Below, in pieces: positions 27,806 to 36,288 of a stretch of 56,631 nucleotides of DNA. The DNA lies in NCBI RefSeq assembly GCF_019039215.1, contig NZ_JAHNZZ010000001.1, forward strand, positions 2,331,737-2,388,367. Reading direction: 5' to 3'. The position numbers and the translations under genes were made by a program. This DNA comes from Bacillus sp. FJAT-29790 (lineage in GTDB: Bacteria; Bacillota; Bacilli; Bacillales; Cytobacillaceae). Under the pieces are notes generated by a model. It did not search any database and was not told the DNA's origin. It saw only the letters and a list, made by a program, of their open reading frames with translations. The first letter of the stretch is position 1. Every line of letters starts with the position of its first letter.

Positions 27806-28495
27806 TTATAAATAACCTTTTTCCTTTAGGCTAATAAATTTATTTTCCCCGATAATAAGATGGTCGAGCACATCGATGCCAATGATTTTCCCGCACTCGG
27901 TTAGCCGCTTTGTCACCTCGATGTCTTCCTTGCTTGGAGTTGGGTCACCCGAGGGGTGGTTATGTGCACAAATGATTGAAGCCGCTGAGCGCCGGAAGGC
28001 CTCTTTAAATACTTCGCGCGGATGCACTATGGAGGCATTTAGGCTTCCAATAAAGACAGTCTGTTTGTGGAGAACTTGATTTTTAGTATTTAAATAGAGG
28101 CAAACAAAATGCTCCTGCGAGAGGAAGCGCATGTCATTCATCACATATTTCGCCCCGTCTTCAGGTGAGCGAATAACATATCTGTCATCATAAGATAGAT
28201 TCGAGATCCTTCTGCCAATTTCAACGGCCGTCAGCAATTGTATCGCCTTTGCCGTTCCTATTCCTTTAATCGCGGTTATCTCATCCAATGATGCATCCTT
28301 TAAAAGCCTTAAACCTTCGAATTGAGTAAGAAGCCGATTGGACAATTGAAGGACCGATTCATCCTTTGTCCCCGTCCGAAGAAGAATAGCGACTAACTCA
28401 TGATTGGATAAACTTTGCGGGCCATTTTGTACAAAGCGCTCCCGAGGACGCTCATCCTGTGGGAAATCTCGAATCATTAAGGATTCTGTTTGCAT
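27806..28495 (-). CDS. radC: RadC/YsxA family JAB-domain protein
   Basis: The 229-residue protein has an N-terminal helix-hairpin-helix-like region (about 60-80; DEITAIKGIGTAKAIQL) and a C-terminal JAB/MPN domain with the metalloprotease-like motif HNHPSGDPTPSKED. Despite its name, a direct role in DNA repair is doubtful, and a nuclease or peptidase activity has not been settled. GGGAGGA precedes the ATG. It lies between maf and mreB, as in B. subtilis. A family A repeat separates it from maf. Confidence 0.93.
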   Translation of the reverse strand: MQTESLMIRDFPQDERPRERFVQNGPQSLSNHELVAILLRTGTKDESVLQLSNRLLTQFEGLRLLKDASLDEITAIKGIGTAKAIQLLTAVEIGRRISNLSYDDRYVIRSPEDGAKYVMNDMRFLSQEHFVCLYLNTKNQVLHKQTVFIGSLNASIVHPREVFKEAFRRSAASIICAHNHPSGDPTPSKEDIEVTKRLTECGKIIGIDVLDHLIIGENKFISLKEKGYL

Positions 28496-28587
28496 AAACT
28501 TATTCCTCCCTTTCCTAGAGGTGTAAGGGAGTTGAGGATGAGAAAAAGATCAAATACGCCTTGGCGTTTTTGCAAACCCAGAATTTA

Positions 28588-28613
28588 TCGAGCTTGCTCG
28601 ATAAATTCCTTTA
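28588..28613. other. Palindromic hairpin beside repeat family A
   Basis: AATTTATCGAG-CTTG-CTCGATAAATT is a perfect 11-bp stem with a 4-base loop. The half-site TTGCTCGATAAA also occurs left of the family A copy at 6399, suggesting it belongs to the larger unit. Confidence 0.6.
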
Positions 28614-28638
28614 AAAAATCTAAAGGCTCGCCGGGGGC

Positions 28639-28742
28639 TTAACTTTATTCTGCCGGGGTTTGAACCCCCAACCTAATTGGATACCTATTTGCATTCATCT
28701 CGCCACTTATATCGTTTAGAGACTTCGGCTAAATAAAGTTAA
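28639..28742. repeat. Interspersed repeat family A, full copy
   Basis: The ends TTAACTTTATTCTGCC and GGCTAAATAAAGTTAA are imperfect inverted repeats with the internal hairpin GGGGTTTGAACCCC. About 85% of positions appear to match the copy at 6399-6501. The right end supplies the maf stop codon (TAA at 28739-28741). Confidence 0.8.
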
Positions 28743-29311
28743 AAAGGAATAACATATCCTGCATTCCTTAATTCTCGAACCGTTTTCGAAACTGGAAGAC
28801 CGACGACTGAAAAATAATCGCCGCTGATTTCTTTGACGAGCACACTGCCGAAACCTTGGATGCCATACGCACCTGCTTTGTCGAACGGTTCACCGGTGTC
28901 AATGTAAGCGTCAATTTCTTCATCTGAGAGCTCCCAAAACACCACATCCGTTTTTACATGAAATTTAATTTCTTTTCTAGGAGTCATAATTGAAACCCCT
29001 GTGTAAACAGAATGCGTTCTTCCTGCCAATTTCTTTAGCATTTCAAATGCTTCTATTCTGTCCTTCGGCTTACCTAATACGGTTCCCTCTGAAACAACAA
29101 CTGTATCGGCGCCGATCACAAATGAATCTGGGTTCTGCTCATATACTGCCTTTGCTTTTCTACTGCTAAGCTCCATGACAATTTCTCCAGGCGTTAACCC
29201 GGGATCAAAGCTTTCATCAACATCACTGCTGGAAACTTCGAATGTTAAATGAAGATTTTCAAGAAGTTCTTTTCGTCGTGGAGAAGAAGAGGCCAAAATG
29301 AGGTTTTGCAT
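28739..29311 (-). CDS. maf: Maf family nucleotide pyrophosphatase
   Basis: Maf proteins hydrolyse non-canonical or pyrimidine nucleoside triphosphates and influence septation in Bacillus. The 190-residue protein shows the signature ILASSSPRRKELL, SSRKAKAVY, VIGADTVV and the GEPFDKAGAYGIQG segment. It is the first of maf-radC. Its stop codon lies inside the end of a family A repeat, so the last codons may have been set by that insertion; the C-terminus (AGYVIPF) is nevertheless of normal length. Confidence 0.97.
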   Translation of the reverse strand: MQNLILASSSPRRKELLENLHLTFEVSSSDVDESFDPGLTPGEIVMELSSRKAKAVYEQNPDSFVIGADTVVVSEGTVLGKPKDRIEAFEMLKKLAGRTHSVYTGVSIMTPRKEIKFHVKTDVVFWELSDEEIDAYIDTGEPFDKAGAYGIQGFGSVLVKEISGDYFSVVGLPVSKTVRELRNAGYVIPF

Positions 29312-29624
29312 GCAATCACCTTACCTTTTATTCGTAACAATTTGGGAGATACAACTTAATCGTACCAAAATTCGCCATGACAAACAATTTTAAACCGACA
29401 AATATCGAAAAATTTCACACTTATTCGGTTTAAATAAACAAAATAAAGAAGCCTGTCGAAAAGTAATGAACAGACTCCAATAATTTGTGTTATTTCCTAG
29501 AAAATATTCGAAAAGAAATAGATTTTGTCATTTGCTGAAGCTTTCAATGCTAGAACACTGGATAGTTTAAAAATGCCAAAAAGGCTCTACGGTAGAAAGA
29601 TCATTAATATCAATTATATTTAAT
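29312..29624. other. spoIIB-maf intergenic region
   Basis: 313 AT-rich bases. Apart from the terminator-like hairpin at 29448-29478, no gene, repeat copy or clear promoter was recognised. Confidence 0.5.
29448..29478 (-). terminator. Probable terminator downstream of spoIIB
   Basis: On the minus strand GGAGTCTGTT pairs with GACAGGCTTC (with G-U pairs) and is followed by TTTATTTTG. It is about 150 bases after the spoIIB stop. Confidence 0.5.
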
Positions 29625-30704
29625 TTATAAAGAATGGTAGGCAGCAAGAAAGCCGAGCAAATGGTTTTGGTATTTTGTAAGAGTTGCTTGACTCGGGGAT
29701 TGCTTATATGCCTTTAGTTGTTGAATCGCATTGTCCAACTCGCCTTTTAATGTAATTATTCCATCATTTTTGAGTAGCTTCGATTCAATTCCGCTTAACA
29801 TTGCACTTTGTTTTTCCACACTAGCAGCTATCGTGTCTGAAATCGAATTCCCTATTGTCGCCTCAGCCGCACCTGCTGCCAATGTTTCATAGATCGTAGG
29901 AGCCGCTTCAAGCAGTTTTTTTTCCTCAGGAAGAAGCCCATTTAGTGATTTTTCTTCAAAAGTAATTGGCTTTGCAAAAACATCGATTCCCTTGCTTTTG
30001 AATTGAGTTCCGACCTCTTTTGCGTGTTCTATGCTGTCTGCGACACTTAAATAAAGAAAAGCTTGTCCATTCATTTCAATAATTTGCGCTGAAGACCCTT
30101 TCGGAATCGTTTCATCCTGAAATTGCTTTGCTGCTTCCGAAGTGGAAAACACACCGCCCTGAACCACAAAGGCTGTTAATGGCTGAAGCATTAACTTCTC
30201 TGATCCAGTCGATTGCTTGTCTCCTGGATTTTCGACTGTAATTACAGGCTGCTCAGTTGCTATTTCTTTTTCAGTAATGACAAGCTTCAACATAATTAAC
30301 CCAAAGCTCGTCCCTAATAAAACAGCAAAGAAAACAGCAATTAATACCGAACTCAGGAAACTGTTTTGATTATTCTTTTTTAAATTTTTACTAATTGTTC
30401 CAAAGGGATTCTTGTTTGTCCTTTTCGGCTGCTTGGCAATTGTGTCTTCCTTTGCATCGGATTCCATTGTTTCTTCTGGCAGAATCCAATCGAAACTCTC
30501 ATCCTCCAATGCTTCTTGAGCTGCAGCCGTTTCAATAGAAGGAAAAGAATCAATTTCCCTATTTGGTACATTCGTTTCTTGAATACTCTCACGTTCAGCT
30601 TCCTGTTTGCCTTGACTTTTATCTAGCTCTTTAATCTCCTGATAGGAGCGGTGTTTCCCGTTAATTTTTATCGTGATCGTTCTCCCGTTTTCCGGCCTAT
30701 CCAC
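29625..30704 (-). CDS. spoIIB: SpoIIB, engulfment/septal peptidoglycan SPOR-domain protein
   Basis: SpoIIB localises the septal degradation machinery at the start of engulfment. The 359-residue protein has an acidic cytoplasmic N-terminus (1-110), one membrane segment (about 117-140; SSVLIAVFFAVLLGTSFGLIM) and a SPOR-like domain (about 175-245; TAFVVQGGVFSTSEAAKQF, GQAFLYLSVADSIEHAKEVG). The start is a GTG with AAAGGAGG at ideal spacing. It lies directly downstream of the pilus genes, separated by a strong terminator, in the position where it follows comC in B. subtilis. Confidence 0.92.
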   Translation of the reverse strand: MDRPENGRTITIKINGKHRSYQEIKELDKSQGKQEAERESIQETNVPNREIDSFPSIETAAAQEALEDESFDWILPEETMESDAKEDTIAKQPKRTNKNPFGTISKNLKKNNQNSFLSSVLIAVFFAVLLGTSFGLIMLKLVITEKEIATEQPVITVENPGDKQSTGSEKLMLQPLTAFVVQGGVFSTSEAAKQFQDETIPKGSSAQIIEMNGQAFLYLSVADSIEHAKEVGTQFKSKGIDVFAKPITFEEKSLNGLLPEEKKLLEAAPTIYETLAAGAAEATIGNSISDTIAASVEKQSAMLSGIESKLLKNDGIITLKGELDNAIQQLKAYKQSPSQATLTKYQNHLLGFLAAYHSL

Positions 30705-30756
30705 AATTCGTCCTCCTTTCGTGTCGATTGCTGATTTTGTTCCATCCTAACACAAC

Positions 30757-30794
30757 GAAAAAAAAAAATAACAAGACTTTTGTCGTCTTGTTAT
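30757..30794 (-). terminator. Terminator of the type IV pilus operon
   Basis: A perfect 10-bp stem ATAACAAGAC / GTCTTGTTAT is followed on the minus strand by a run of about eleven T residues. It separates the last pilin gene from spoIIB. Confidence 0.9.
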
Positions 30795-30818
30795 CGAATG
30801 CTTTCGTCAAATTTTTTA

Positions 30819-31265
30819 CTAGTTATTTGTAATTAGATCAGCAGAGAGTTCGGCAATCGGGATACCTTGATTACCATTGAAGGAGCATAGACTGCGTTTT
30901 TCCCCTTTAAGACATATAGATACAATATTCACACCATTAATAAGCACGTATGTCTCTTCTGAAGGGATTAAATATGTACCGGTGTCTGGATCTTTAAACT
31001 GATCAATAAATTGATTCATTGCCAAATCCTTATAAGTTAGTTTTTCAACGGGAACAGTACCACTTGCCACTTCTTGTCTTATATATAATGTTGCTGCTTC
31101 TTTAATTGCAAGTGCATTACCAACAAAGGCTTTATCTCTCATATTTTGAATGACGGTTGTAACCGCAATTAAAGCGATCATAGAAATAACACCTAATATT
31201 ACGATAACAGCCAACAATTCGATCAATGTTAAACCCTTTTCATTTAGTCTAGTTATTCTATACAT
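30819..31265 (-). CDS. type IV prepilin-like protein (second pilin)
   Basis: The 148-residue protein has a short basic leader ending EKG, cleaved before LTLIELLAVIVILGVIS, with the expected glutamate at mature position 5 and a hydrophobic assembly helix. The C-terminal domain has two cysteines (SICLKGEKRSLCSF) that may form a disulfide. The N-terminal helix is nearly identical to that of the major pilin at 34532-34978 but the remainder differs, so this is probably a minor or alternative pilin. It is the last gene of the operon, 54 bp after pilO, and a strong terminator follows. Confidence 0.9.
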   Translation of the reverse strand: MYRITRLNEKGLTLIELLAVIVILGVISMIALIAVTTVIQNMRDKAFVGNALAIKEAATLYIRQEVASGTVPVEKLTYKDLAMNQFIDQFKDPDTGTYLIPSEETYVLINGVNIVSICLKGEKRSLCSFNGNQGIPIAELSADLITNN

Positions 31266-31319
31266 TCACTAGACCTCATTTCATTTTTTCTTTTATGGCA
31301 ACTAATCTTTTGTATCTGC

Positions 31320-32069
31320 TTATTTTACTTCCGAAAAACTACTAAATGGGTTTTTCTTATTTGAAATTCCCGGTGTGTCTAGAGGAGGCAATTCATCACG
31401 CAAGTCTTCAAGTTTTGGAAAATAGTACGCTGCAAGTGTAAGTTCGAATTTCACCACTTCAGCGTTTTGTTCGATTGAATGTATTTCATTCAATCCATTA
31501 AATTTCAAGGCTTCTATTTTCACTATTCTCGTCAATTCTTCTAAGCTGCCGATAAATTTTTCCATATCGAAGTAAGTTTCTGCTTCCCCGTTTAAAGTAA
31601 TCGATATTTTCTTTATTCCAGTTGGCAATTTTTCTTCATGTTTGGAAGAGGCATCGGCGTCCCCTGAATTGTTAGATTCCTCACTCGTACGATCATTCTG
31701 ATTTTCATTGCTTTGAAAATCAATCTCTTCGTCTTTCATTGTTCCATTTAACTTTAGTTCACTAATAGTTGTATCTGAAATAATCTCAGCTTTTTCAATA
31801 TTAAGCAATAATTGATCAAGAAGACGTTTAACAGGTACTTGCTTTTGAAGTTCCATTGAGCTTAATACTGTTTTTTCCTTGGATTGTTTCAGCGAATTTT
31901 CAATGATCGTTAGTTCCTGATTTGCCATTTCAAGCTCTGTATGCTTCCTCTCGAGCTTTTCATATACAGGCTGTAACAATAATAGGTATGCACCTGCAGA
32001 AAGAGCCCCGATTATAAGGATAGCCAAAACAATGATGCCTAGTTGTTTTTTAGAGATTTGGAGATTCAT
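31320..32069 (-). CDS. pilO: type IV pilus inner-membrane protein PilO-like
   Basis: The 249-residue protein has one N-terminal membrane segment (about 10-31), a coiled-coil stretch (about 33-70; LERKHTELEMANQELTIIE) and a C-terminal ferredoxin-like domain interrupted by a low-complexity linker (about 115-145). PilO pairs with PilN in the alignment subcomplex. Sequence identity is low, but topology, size and the 4-bp overlap with pilN make the assignment secure. Confidence 0.85.
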   Translation of the reverse strand: MNLQISKKQLGIIVLAILIIGALSAGAYLLLLQPVYEKLERKHTELEMANQELTIIENSLKQSKEKTVLSSMELQKQVPVKRLLDQLLLNIEKAEIISDTTISELKLNGTMKDEEIDFQSNENQNDRTSEESNNSGDADASSKHEEKLPTGIKKISITLNGEAETYFDMEKFIGSLEELTRIVKIEALKFNGLNEIHSIEQNAEVVKFELTLAAYYFPKLEDLRDELPPLDTPGISNKKNPFSSFSEVK

Positions 32070-32740
32070 GGGGATGTTCCCCCTTCCTCTTCATCCTGAT
32101 TAGAGTTTTCGTCTCCAATACTTTGTTCGGGCTTATCCTTTTCTTTTTGCTGCTGATAACTGGTTTTTAACAATGGTACATTCATTTTCAATTCATATTT
32201 AGCAAAATATCGCGGAAGAATATCGTCCTTTTTCGCTTCTTTGTCCTTTTCTTCCTTCAATATATCTGTTATTTTCGCTTCATTAATGACAGCTTCTTCA
32301 ATCCAATCGAGCGTTAATAATGAATTTAAGTAATAAGCTGCCTCACTTTTTGTATCAAACTGGACGATTTGTACAATTTTGTTCTCTTCATCGATTTCAA
32401 ACTCGGCAACAAAACCACGCTTCGGAAGTAACTTAGTTAATTCCTGCAAAACGTAAACCATATTGAAAGGCTGATCTTGAGCCCATTTGACGGCGATTTC
32501 AAGTTCATTTACAGAATTTGAAGATTCAAAAGAAGCTTGTTTCTTCCTTTCAGCTTCTAAGATTACATTTGTTTGCATAATTTGATTTTCAATATTTAGC
32601 AACTGTTGATTTTTATCTTTGATAAATAAAAAGAAAAACAAAGAGATCAGGATGATAAGCAAAATAATAATTCCAATGATCATATAAGCAGTTTTGGATT
32701 TTCTCTCTTTTTGCGGGAGTAGGTTTATGTCAGCAAGCAT
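32066..32740 (-). CDS. pilN: type IV pilus assembly protein PilN-like
   Basis: The 224-residue protein starts MLADINLLPQKER, the conserved cytoplasmic peptide that PilN inserts into PilM. A membrane segment (about 20-42), a coiled coil and a periplasmic-type domain (about 80-190) follow. The tail is acidic and Gln-rich. It is 3 bp after pilM and overlaps pilO, forming a pilM-pilN-pilO module. No pilP or pilQ follows, as expected for a cell without an outer membrane. Confidence 0.9.
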   Translation of the reverse strand: MLADINLLPQKERKSKTAYMIIGIIILLIILISLFFFLFIKDKNQQLLNIENQIMQTNVILEAERKKQASFESSNSVNELEIAVKWAQDQPFNMVYVLQELTKLLPKRGFVAEFEIDEENKIVQIVQFDTKSEAAYYLNSLLTLDWIEEAVINEAKITDILKEEKDKEAKKDDILPRYFAKYELKMNVPLLKTSYQQQKEKDKPEQSIGDENSNQDEEEGGTSP

Positions 32741-32743
32741 CGA

Positions 32744-33742
32744 TCACACCTCTTTTAAACCTAGTCCTATATTAAGATGAAAAGAAGACAGGTTATGTGT
32801 TTCCTCGGTTGAATGTAGACGGCTATTATCCAATTGGAAAACCGGAACTTCGATTCTTTCTTTCATTTCCACTGAAATATCAGCTAGCCACGGATGGTCT
32901 CCATCTAAATAAATATTGGTTATTTGCTGTTTTCCTTGATTTAAAGAATAACGATAAAAATTCAGTACCTTATCTATTTCTCCGTAAATATCCTTCAATG
33001 AGAGGAGTACTTCTGTACGGTCACCAGAATAAACAAGTGTCTTACCTACACTTTTTTCTTGTTTTGAATATTCCCATTTCTCTGGATCGATATCCATCAT
33101 CAAATGTCTCATAAAGACTGGCTGGTGGTTCTCAAAAATACTAACATTAACGGTTGTTATGTCAAATTGAATGAGCAATAAATTTTCATTGGTTTTTGCC
33201 AGATCTAAATAATGATATAAACGATATAAAGCTAAGGAAGATACATCTGCAGCAATAGGCTTCAGTTTAACCTGTTCAAGTATTTCTGTATAATCTTTTA
33301 CGATGTCTTCCGGGGCGGCAAATAATAAAATTTCATTTTGGCTGCCATCCCCTTCCGGAAGCAAATGGAAATCAAATACAGGGTCTTCAAATGGCAGATG
33401 AATGCTTGTTCCTAGCTCCATATACAAATAACCTCTTATTTCGTCTTTTTTTACATCAGCAGGGACTTTGAGTTTCCTTAAGACGATATATTGATCAGGG
33501 ACAAGAAAAGAAACAGTCCTGTTCTTAAGCTTCCAAGAAGAAACACATTCATCCAATATTGTTGTAAGGGTTTCGTGATCTAATATTTTTCCTTCTTTAA
33601 TAACCCCTGCAGGCAAATACCGTTCTTCCCATTTCTGAACTTGAATCTCTGGAAGGTTCTTAGTTTCAGCAAAACGGATGACATGATCTTTGATTACGAT
33701 GCTAACAGAGCGCTGCTTCCCAAGCTGAAAACGAAATGCCAT
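32744..33742 (-). CDS. pilM: type IV pilus assembly protein PilM (actin-like)
   Basis: The 332-residue cytoplasmic protein has the actin/FtsA fold typical of PilM: SVSIVIKDHVIRFAE at the start, a LPADVKKDEIRGYLY-like dimer segment, SSLALYRLYHY, and the second phosphate-loop region with LLLIQFDITTVNVSIF. PilM links the cytoplasmic ATPase to PilN. The spacing to pilD (12 bp) and pilN (3 bp) indicates one operon. Confidence 0.88.
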   Translation of the reverse strand: MAFRFQLGKQRSVSIVIKDHVIRFAETKNLPEIQVQKWEERYLPAGVIKEGKILDHETLTTILDECVSSWKLKNRTVSFLVPDQYIVLRKLKVPADVKKDEIRGYLYMELGTSIHLPFEDPVFDFHLLPEGDGSQNEILLFAAPEDIVKDYTEILEQVKLKPIAADVSSLALYRLYHYLDLAKTNENLLLIQFDITTVNVSIFENHQPVFMRHLMMDIDPEKWEYSKQEKSVGKTLVYSGDRTEVLLSLKDIYGEIDKVLNFYRYSLNQGKQQITNIYLDGDHPWLADISVEMKERIEVPVFQLDNSRLHSTEETHNLSSFHLNIGLGLKEV

Positions 33743-33754
33743 TTTGAAAACTCC

Positions 33755-34510
33755 TTATAAAAATGAATAAAAATACCATTCTATTATTCTTTCACCGTAA
33801 AAATAAGCGACAAGCGTACCTAAACCGATATATGGACCGAACGCTATCGGCTTCCCTTTTTCCACCACACCTAACAGCATACCAACAAAGCCGAAAAGGG
33901 CCCCAAATAACGTTGCAAAGAAAAACGAAAGTAATACTGCCTTTAACCCTAGCGCAAAGCCTATCACTGCAAACAGCTTAATATCTCCGCCACCCATCCC
34001 GCCTTTACTGATCACAGCGATCAATAATAGCAGAGTAAAGCCAACACCAGCACCTACTGCTGAATCCCACCAAGGGCTCAAAGGCAGAAAAAATCTTTCT
34101 GCTAGAAAAATGAGTGCAAACACGAGCAGAACTTTATCAGGAATAAGCATATACTTAAAGTCGGATACAAAGATAATTACTATTAAAGAAATGAGTGTCC
34201 ATGCAATGATGAGCTCTGAACTCCAACCGATTACGAGTGGTGTCACCATAAACAATACGCCTGTCATTAACTCAACAACAGGATAAAGAGGTGAAACCGG
34301 CGCCTTACAGCGCCGGCATTTGCCTCCTTGCAGTATATATGACACTACCGGAATTAATTCCAGAGGTGATAAGGTATGTCCACAATACGGACAATGCGAC
34401 CGCGGCTTGACGATTGATTCTTTCATTGGGACACGGAGTCCTACTACGTTGAAAAAGGAGCCAAAAACAATACCTAAAACAAATACACTAATCAATAATA
34501 TATACATCAT
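33755..34510 (-). CDS. pilD: type IV prepilin peptidase (PilD/ComC)
   Basis: The 251-residue, roughly eight-pass membrane aspartic protease cleaves and N-methylates prepilins. The cytoplasmic zinc-type cysteines C40, C43, C65 and C68 (CPYCGHTL and CRRCKAPV) and the two catalytic aspartates D117 (VSDFKY) and D176 (MGGGDIKL) are present. In B. subtilis the single competence peptidase gene comC is at this chromosomal position. This gene may therefore serve both the pilus and the ComG pseudopilus. It follows the major pilin by 21 bp. Confidence 0.95.
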   Translation of the reverse strand: MMYILLISVFVLGIVFGSFFNVVGLRVPMKESIVKPRSHCPYCGHTLSPLELIPVVSYILQGGKCRRCKAPVSPLYPVVELMTGVLFMVTPLVIGWSSELIIAWTLISLIVIIFVSDFKYMLIPDKVLLVFALIFLAERFFLPLSPWWDSAVGAGVGFTLLLLIAVISKGGMGGGDIKLFAVIGFALGLKAVLLSFFFATLFGALFGFVGMLLGVVEKGKPIAFGPYIGLGTLVAYFYGERIIEWYFYSFL

Positions 34511-34531
34511 GTTATTAGATTACTTTCACTA

Positions 34532-34978
34532 TTAAGGAGCAGGAGTAGTAATAGTTATTCCAGTTGCGCTTCCTTTTTGTTTATCCCCATCAATAGCTTT
34601 AACAGTTGCACCTGAGAATGTAATTTTGTTCTTACCTACTGTCTGCTCTGGAGTTGTTATTTTATAATTAGCACCATCATATTCTACATAGTAATCTCCA
34701 CTAAGAGTAACACTTTCTAGATATTCTGTTAAATCAGTTTTATTTATTTTATTATTTGTTAATTTATCGGTTCCATTAGCTGCAACATACATTTTAGCAG
34801 CATTAATAACTGTAATCGCATCCGCCTTAACAGCATCTTCCTTCGACTTCTGAATAATTCCACCAATACTCGGAATCGCAATCGCTGCAATAATCCCCAA
34901 AATAACAATAACAGCAAGTAATTCAATTAATGTTAACCCTTTTTGATTCTTTAGTCTTTGACCTAGTTTTTGTAGCAT
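34532..34978 (-). CDS. pilA: major type IV prepilin
   Basis: The 148-residue prepilin has a 14-residue basic leader ending QKG, then LTLIELLAVIVILGIIAAIA with glutamate at mature position 5. The assembly helix continues to about residue 55 (KSKEDAVKADAITVINAAK), then comes a Thr/Asn-rich beta domain that lacks cysteines. It has its own -10 box and a good ribosome binding site (AAAGGA), so high expression is plausible and it is the best candidate for the major pilin. It lies between pilC and the peptidase gene. Confidence 0.93.
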   Translation of the reverse strand: MLQKLGQRLKNQKGLTLIELLAVIVILGIIAAIAIPSIGGIIQKSKEDAVKADAITVINAAKMYVAANGTDKLTNNKINKTDLTEYLESVTLSGDYYVEYDGANYKITTPEQTVGKNKITFSGATVKAIDGDKQKGSATGITITTPAP

Positions 34979-35027
34979 TTAAATCTTCCTTTCCAGAATA
35001 GTTTTTGTGACTTTTTACCTATTTATT

Positions 35028-35033
35028 ATTATA
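35028..35033 (-). promoter_or_regulatory. Consensus -10 box upstream of the major pilin
   Basis: TATAAT within AGTATAATAATAA lies 50 bases upstream of the pilin start on the minus strand, in a 104-bp gap after pilC. The -35 match is poor. It suggests a dedicated pilin promoter inside the operon. Confidence 0.45.
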
Positions 35034-35082
35034 CTAAAAAATTACAATAGTAAAAGGTTTAATTGTTAATATTTTGAAAACA

Positions 35083-36288
35083 TTATCCTACATGTTGGAA
35101 AATCTCAAACATTGGTACCATGATGGAGGTAACGATCGTTCCAACGATTCCTGCTAAGAATACAATCATTATTGGTTCAATCAGTGATTTCAAGCGGTCT
35201 GTTGCACTTTCAACTTCTTTTTCATAGAAATCAGCGACTTTTGATAGCATCGCATCTAAAGACCCGGTTTCTTCACCAATTGCAATCATTTGTGAAACGA
35301 GAGGAGGAAAGACCCAATGCTTTCTCATTGGTTCAGTGAGCGACTTCCCCTGTTCAAGAGAATCTCTTGATTGTCTAACTACTCTTGCTACTACTTCATT
35401 TTCGACAATGTTTTCAACGATGCTCATTGCCTGCAAAATCGGCACCGAGCTTGCAAACAGAGAACTTAATGTTCTTGTCATCCTCGCCAAAACAGCTTTT
35501 TGGAGAATTTTTCCGAAAATAGGCATCCTTAATATTGCGTGATCCAAATAATATTTTGACTTCTTGTTATTTCTTACGAGAACAATACTGATAAAAATAG
35601 CAATAAACAATAAGATAACAAGCCACCAATACTTCTGCATAAATTCACTAGAGTTCAAGACAAACTGCGTAATAGCCGGCAATTCGCCACCGAAATCTTT
35701 AAACATTTCTACGAATGTTGGAACAACAGATACTAATAGAAAGATAACTACCGCTACAGCAATAATCGCAACCGCAACAGGATAAGCAAGAGCCGAGACA
35801 ATCTTTTGCTTTGTAAAATGTTGTTTTTCAAAATGTACTGCAAGCCTTTCAAGTGTATCGTCCATATTTCCGCCGGCCTCACCTGCCTTAATCATGTTTA
35901 CGAACATACTAGTAAAGATTTTTTTATGCTTAGCCGTAGCATCTGACAAGGGGTTCCCTTCACGTAAATCCTGCTCTACTACTAGTAACGCCTTTCGCAA
36001 CGCCTTGCTTTCTGTTTGTTCAGCAAGAATGGCAGTCGATTCTACGACAGAGACCCCAGCTTTTAGTAAAGTTGAAAACTGTCGCAAGAATATGACAAAA
36101 TCCTGAAGCTTCACCGGATTGCCGATTGTGATATCCTTTGTAAGAAGCGTTTCTGGAATTTCATTAAATTCCAGCACACGGATTCCCTTTTCTTTTAATT
36201 GCATAACTGCTTCCCGCTTAGAAGCTGCTGTGATGGTACCCGACTTCTTCCCGCTTCGGTCACGGCCGCTGTATTTATACCGAGGCAT
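35083..36288 (-). CDS. pilC: type IV pilus/type II secretion inner-membrane platform protein
   Basis: PilC/GspF-family protein, 401 residues, with two repeated cytoplasmic helical domains (about 65-165 and 270-370) and three membrane segments (about 168-190, 220-240, 375-397). Signatures are LRQFSTLLKAGVSVVES, GNPLSDATAKH, GEAGGNMDDTLERLA and IGEETGSLDAMLSKVADFYE. It is the platform on which PilB and PilT act. It overlaps the end of pilT by 14 bp. Confidence 0.96.
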   Translation of the reverse strand: MPRYKYSGRDRSGKKSGTITAASKREAVMQLKEKGIRVLEFNEIPETLLTKDITIGNPVKLQDFVIFLRQFSTLLKAGVSVVESTAILAEQTESKALRKALLVVEQDLREGNPLSDATAKHKKIFTSMFVNMIKAGEAGGNMDDTLERLAVHFEKQHFTKQKIVSALAYPVAVAIIAVAVVIFLLVSVVPTFVEMFKDFGGELPAITQFVLNSSEFMQKYWWLVILLFIAIFISIVLVRNNKKSKYYLDHAILRMPIFGKILQKAVLARMTRTLSSLFASSVPILQAMSIVENIVENEVVARVVRQSRDSLEQGKSLTEPMRKHWVFPPLVSQMIAIGEETGSLDAMLSKVADFYEKEVESATDRLKSLIEPIMIVFLAGIVGTIVTSIMVPMFEIFQHVG

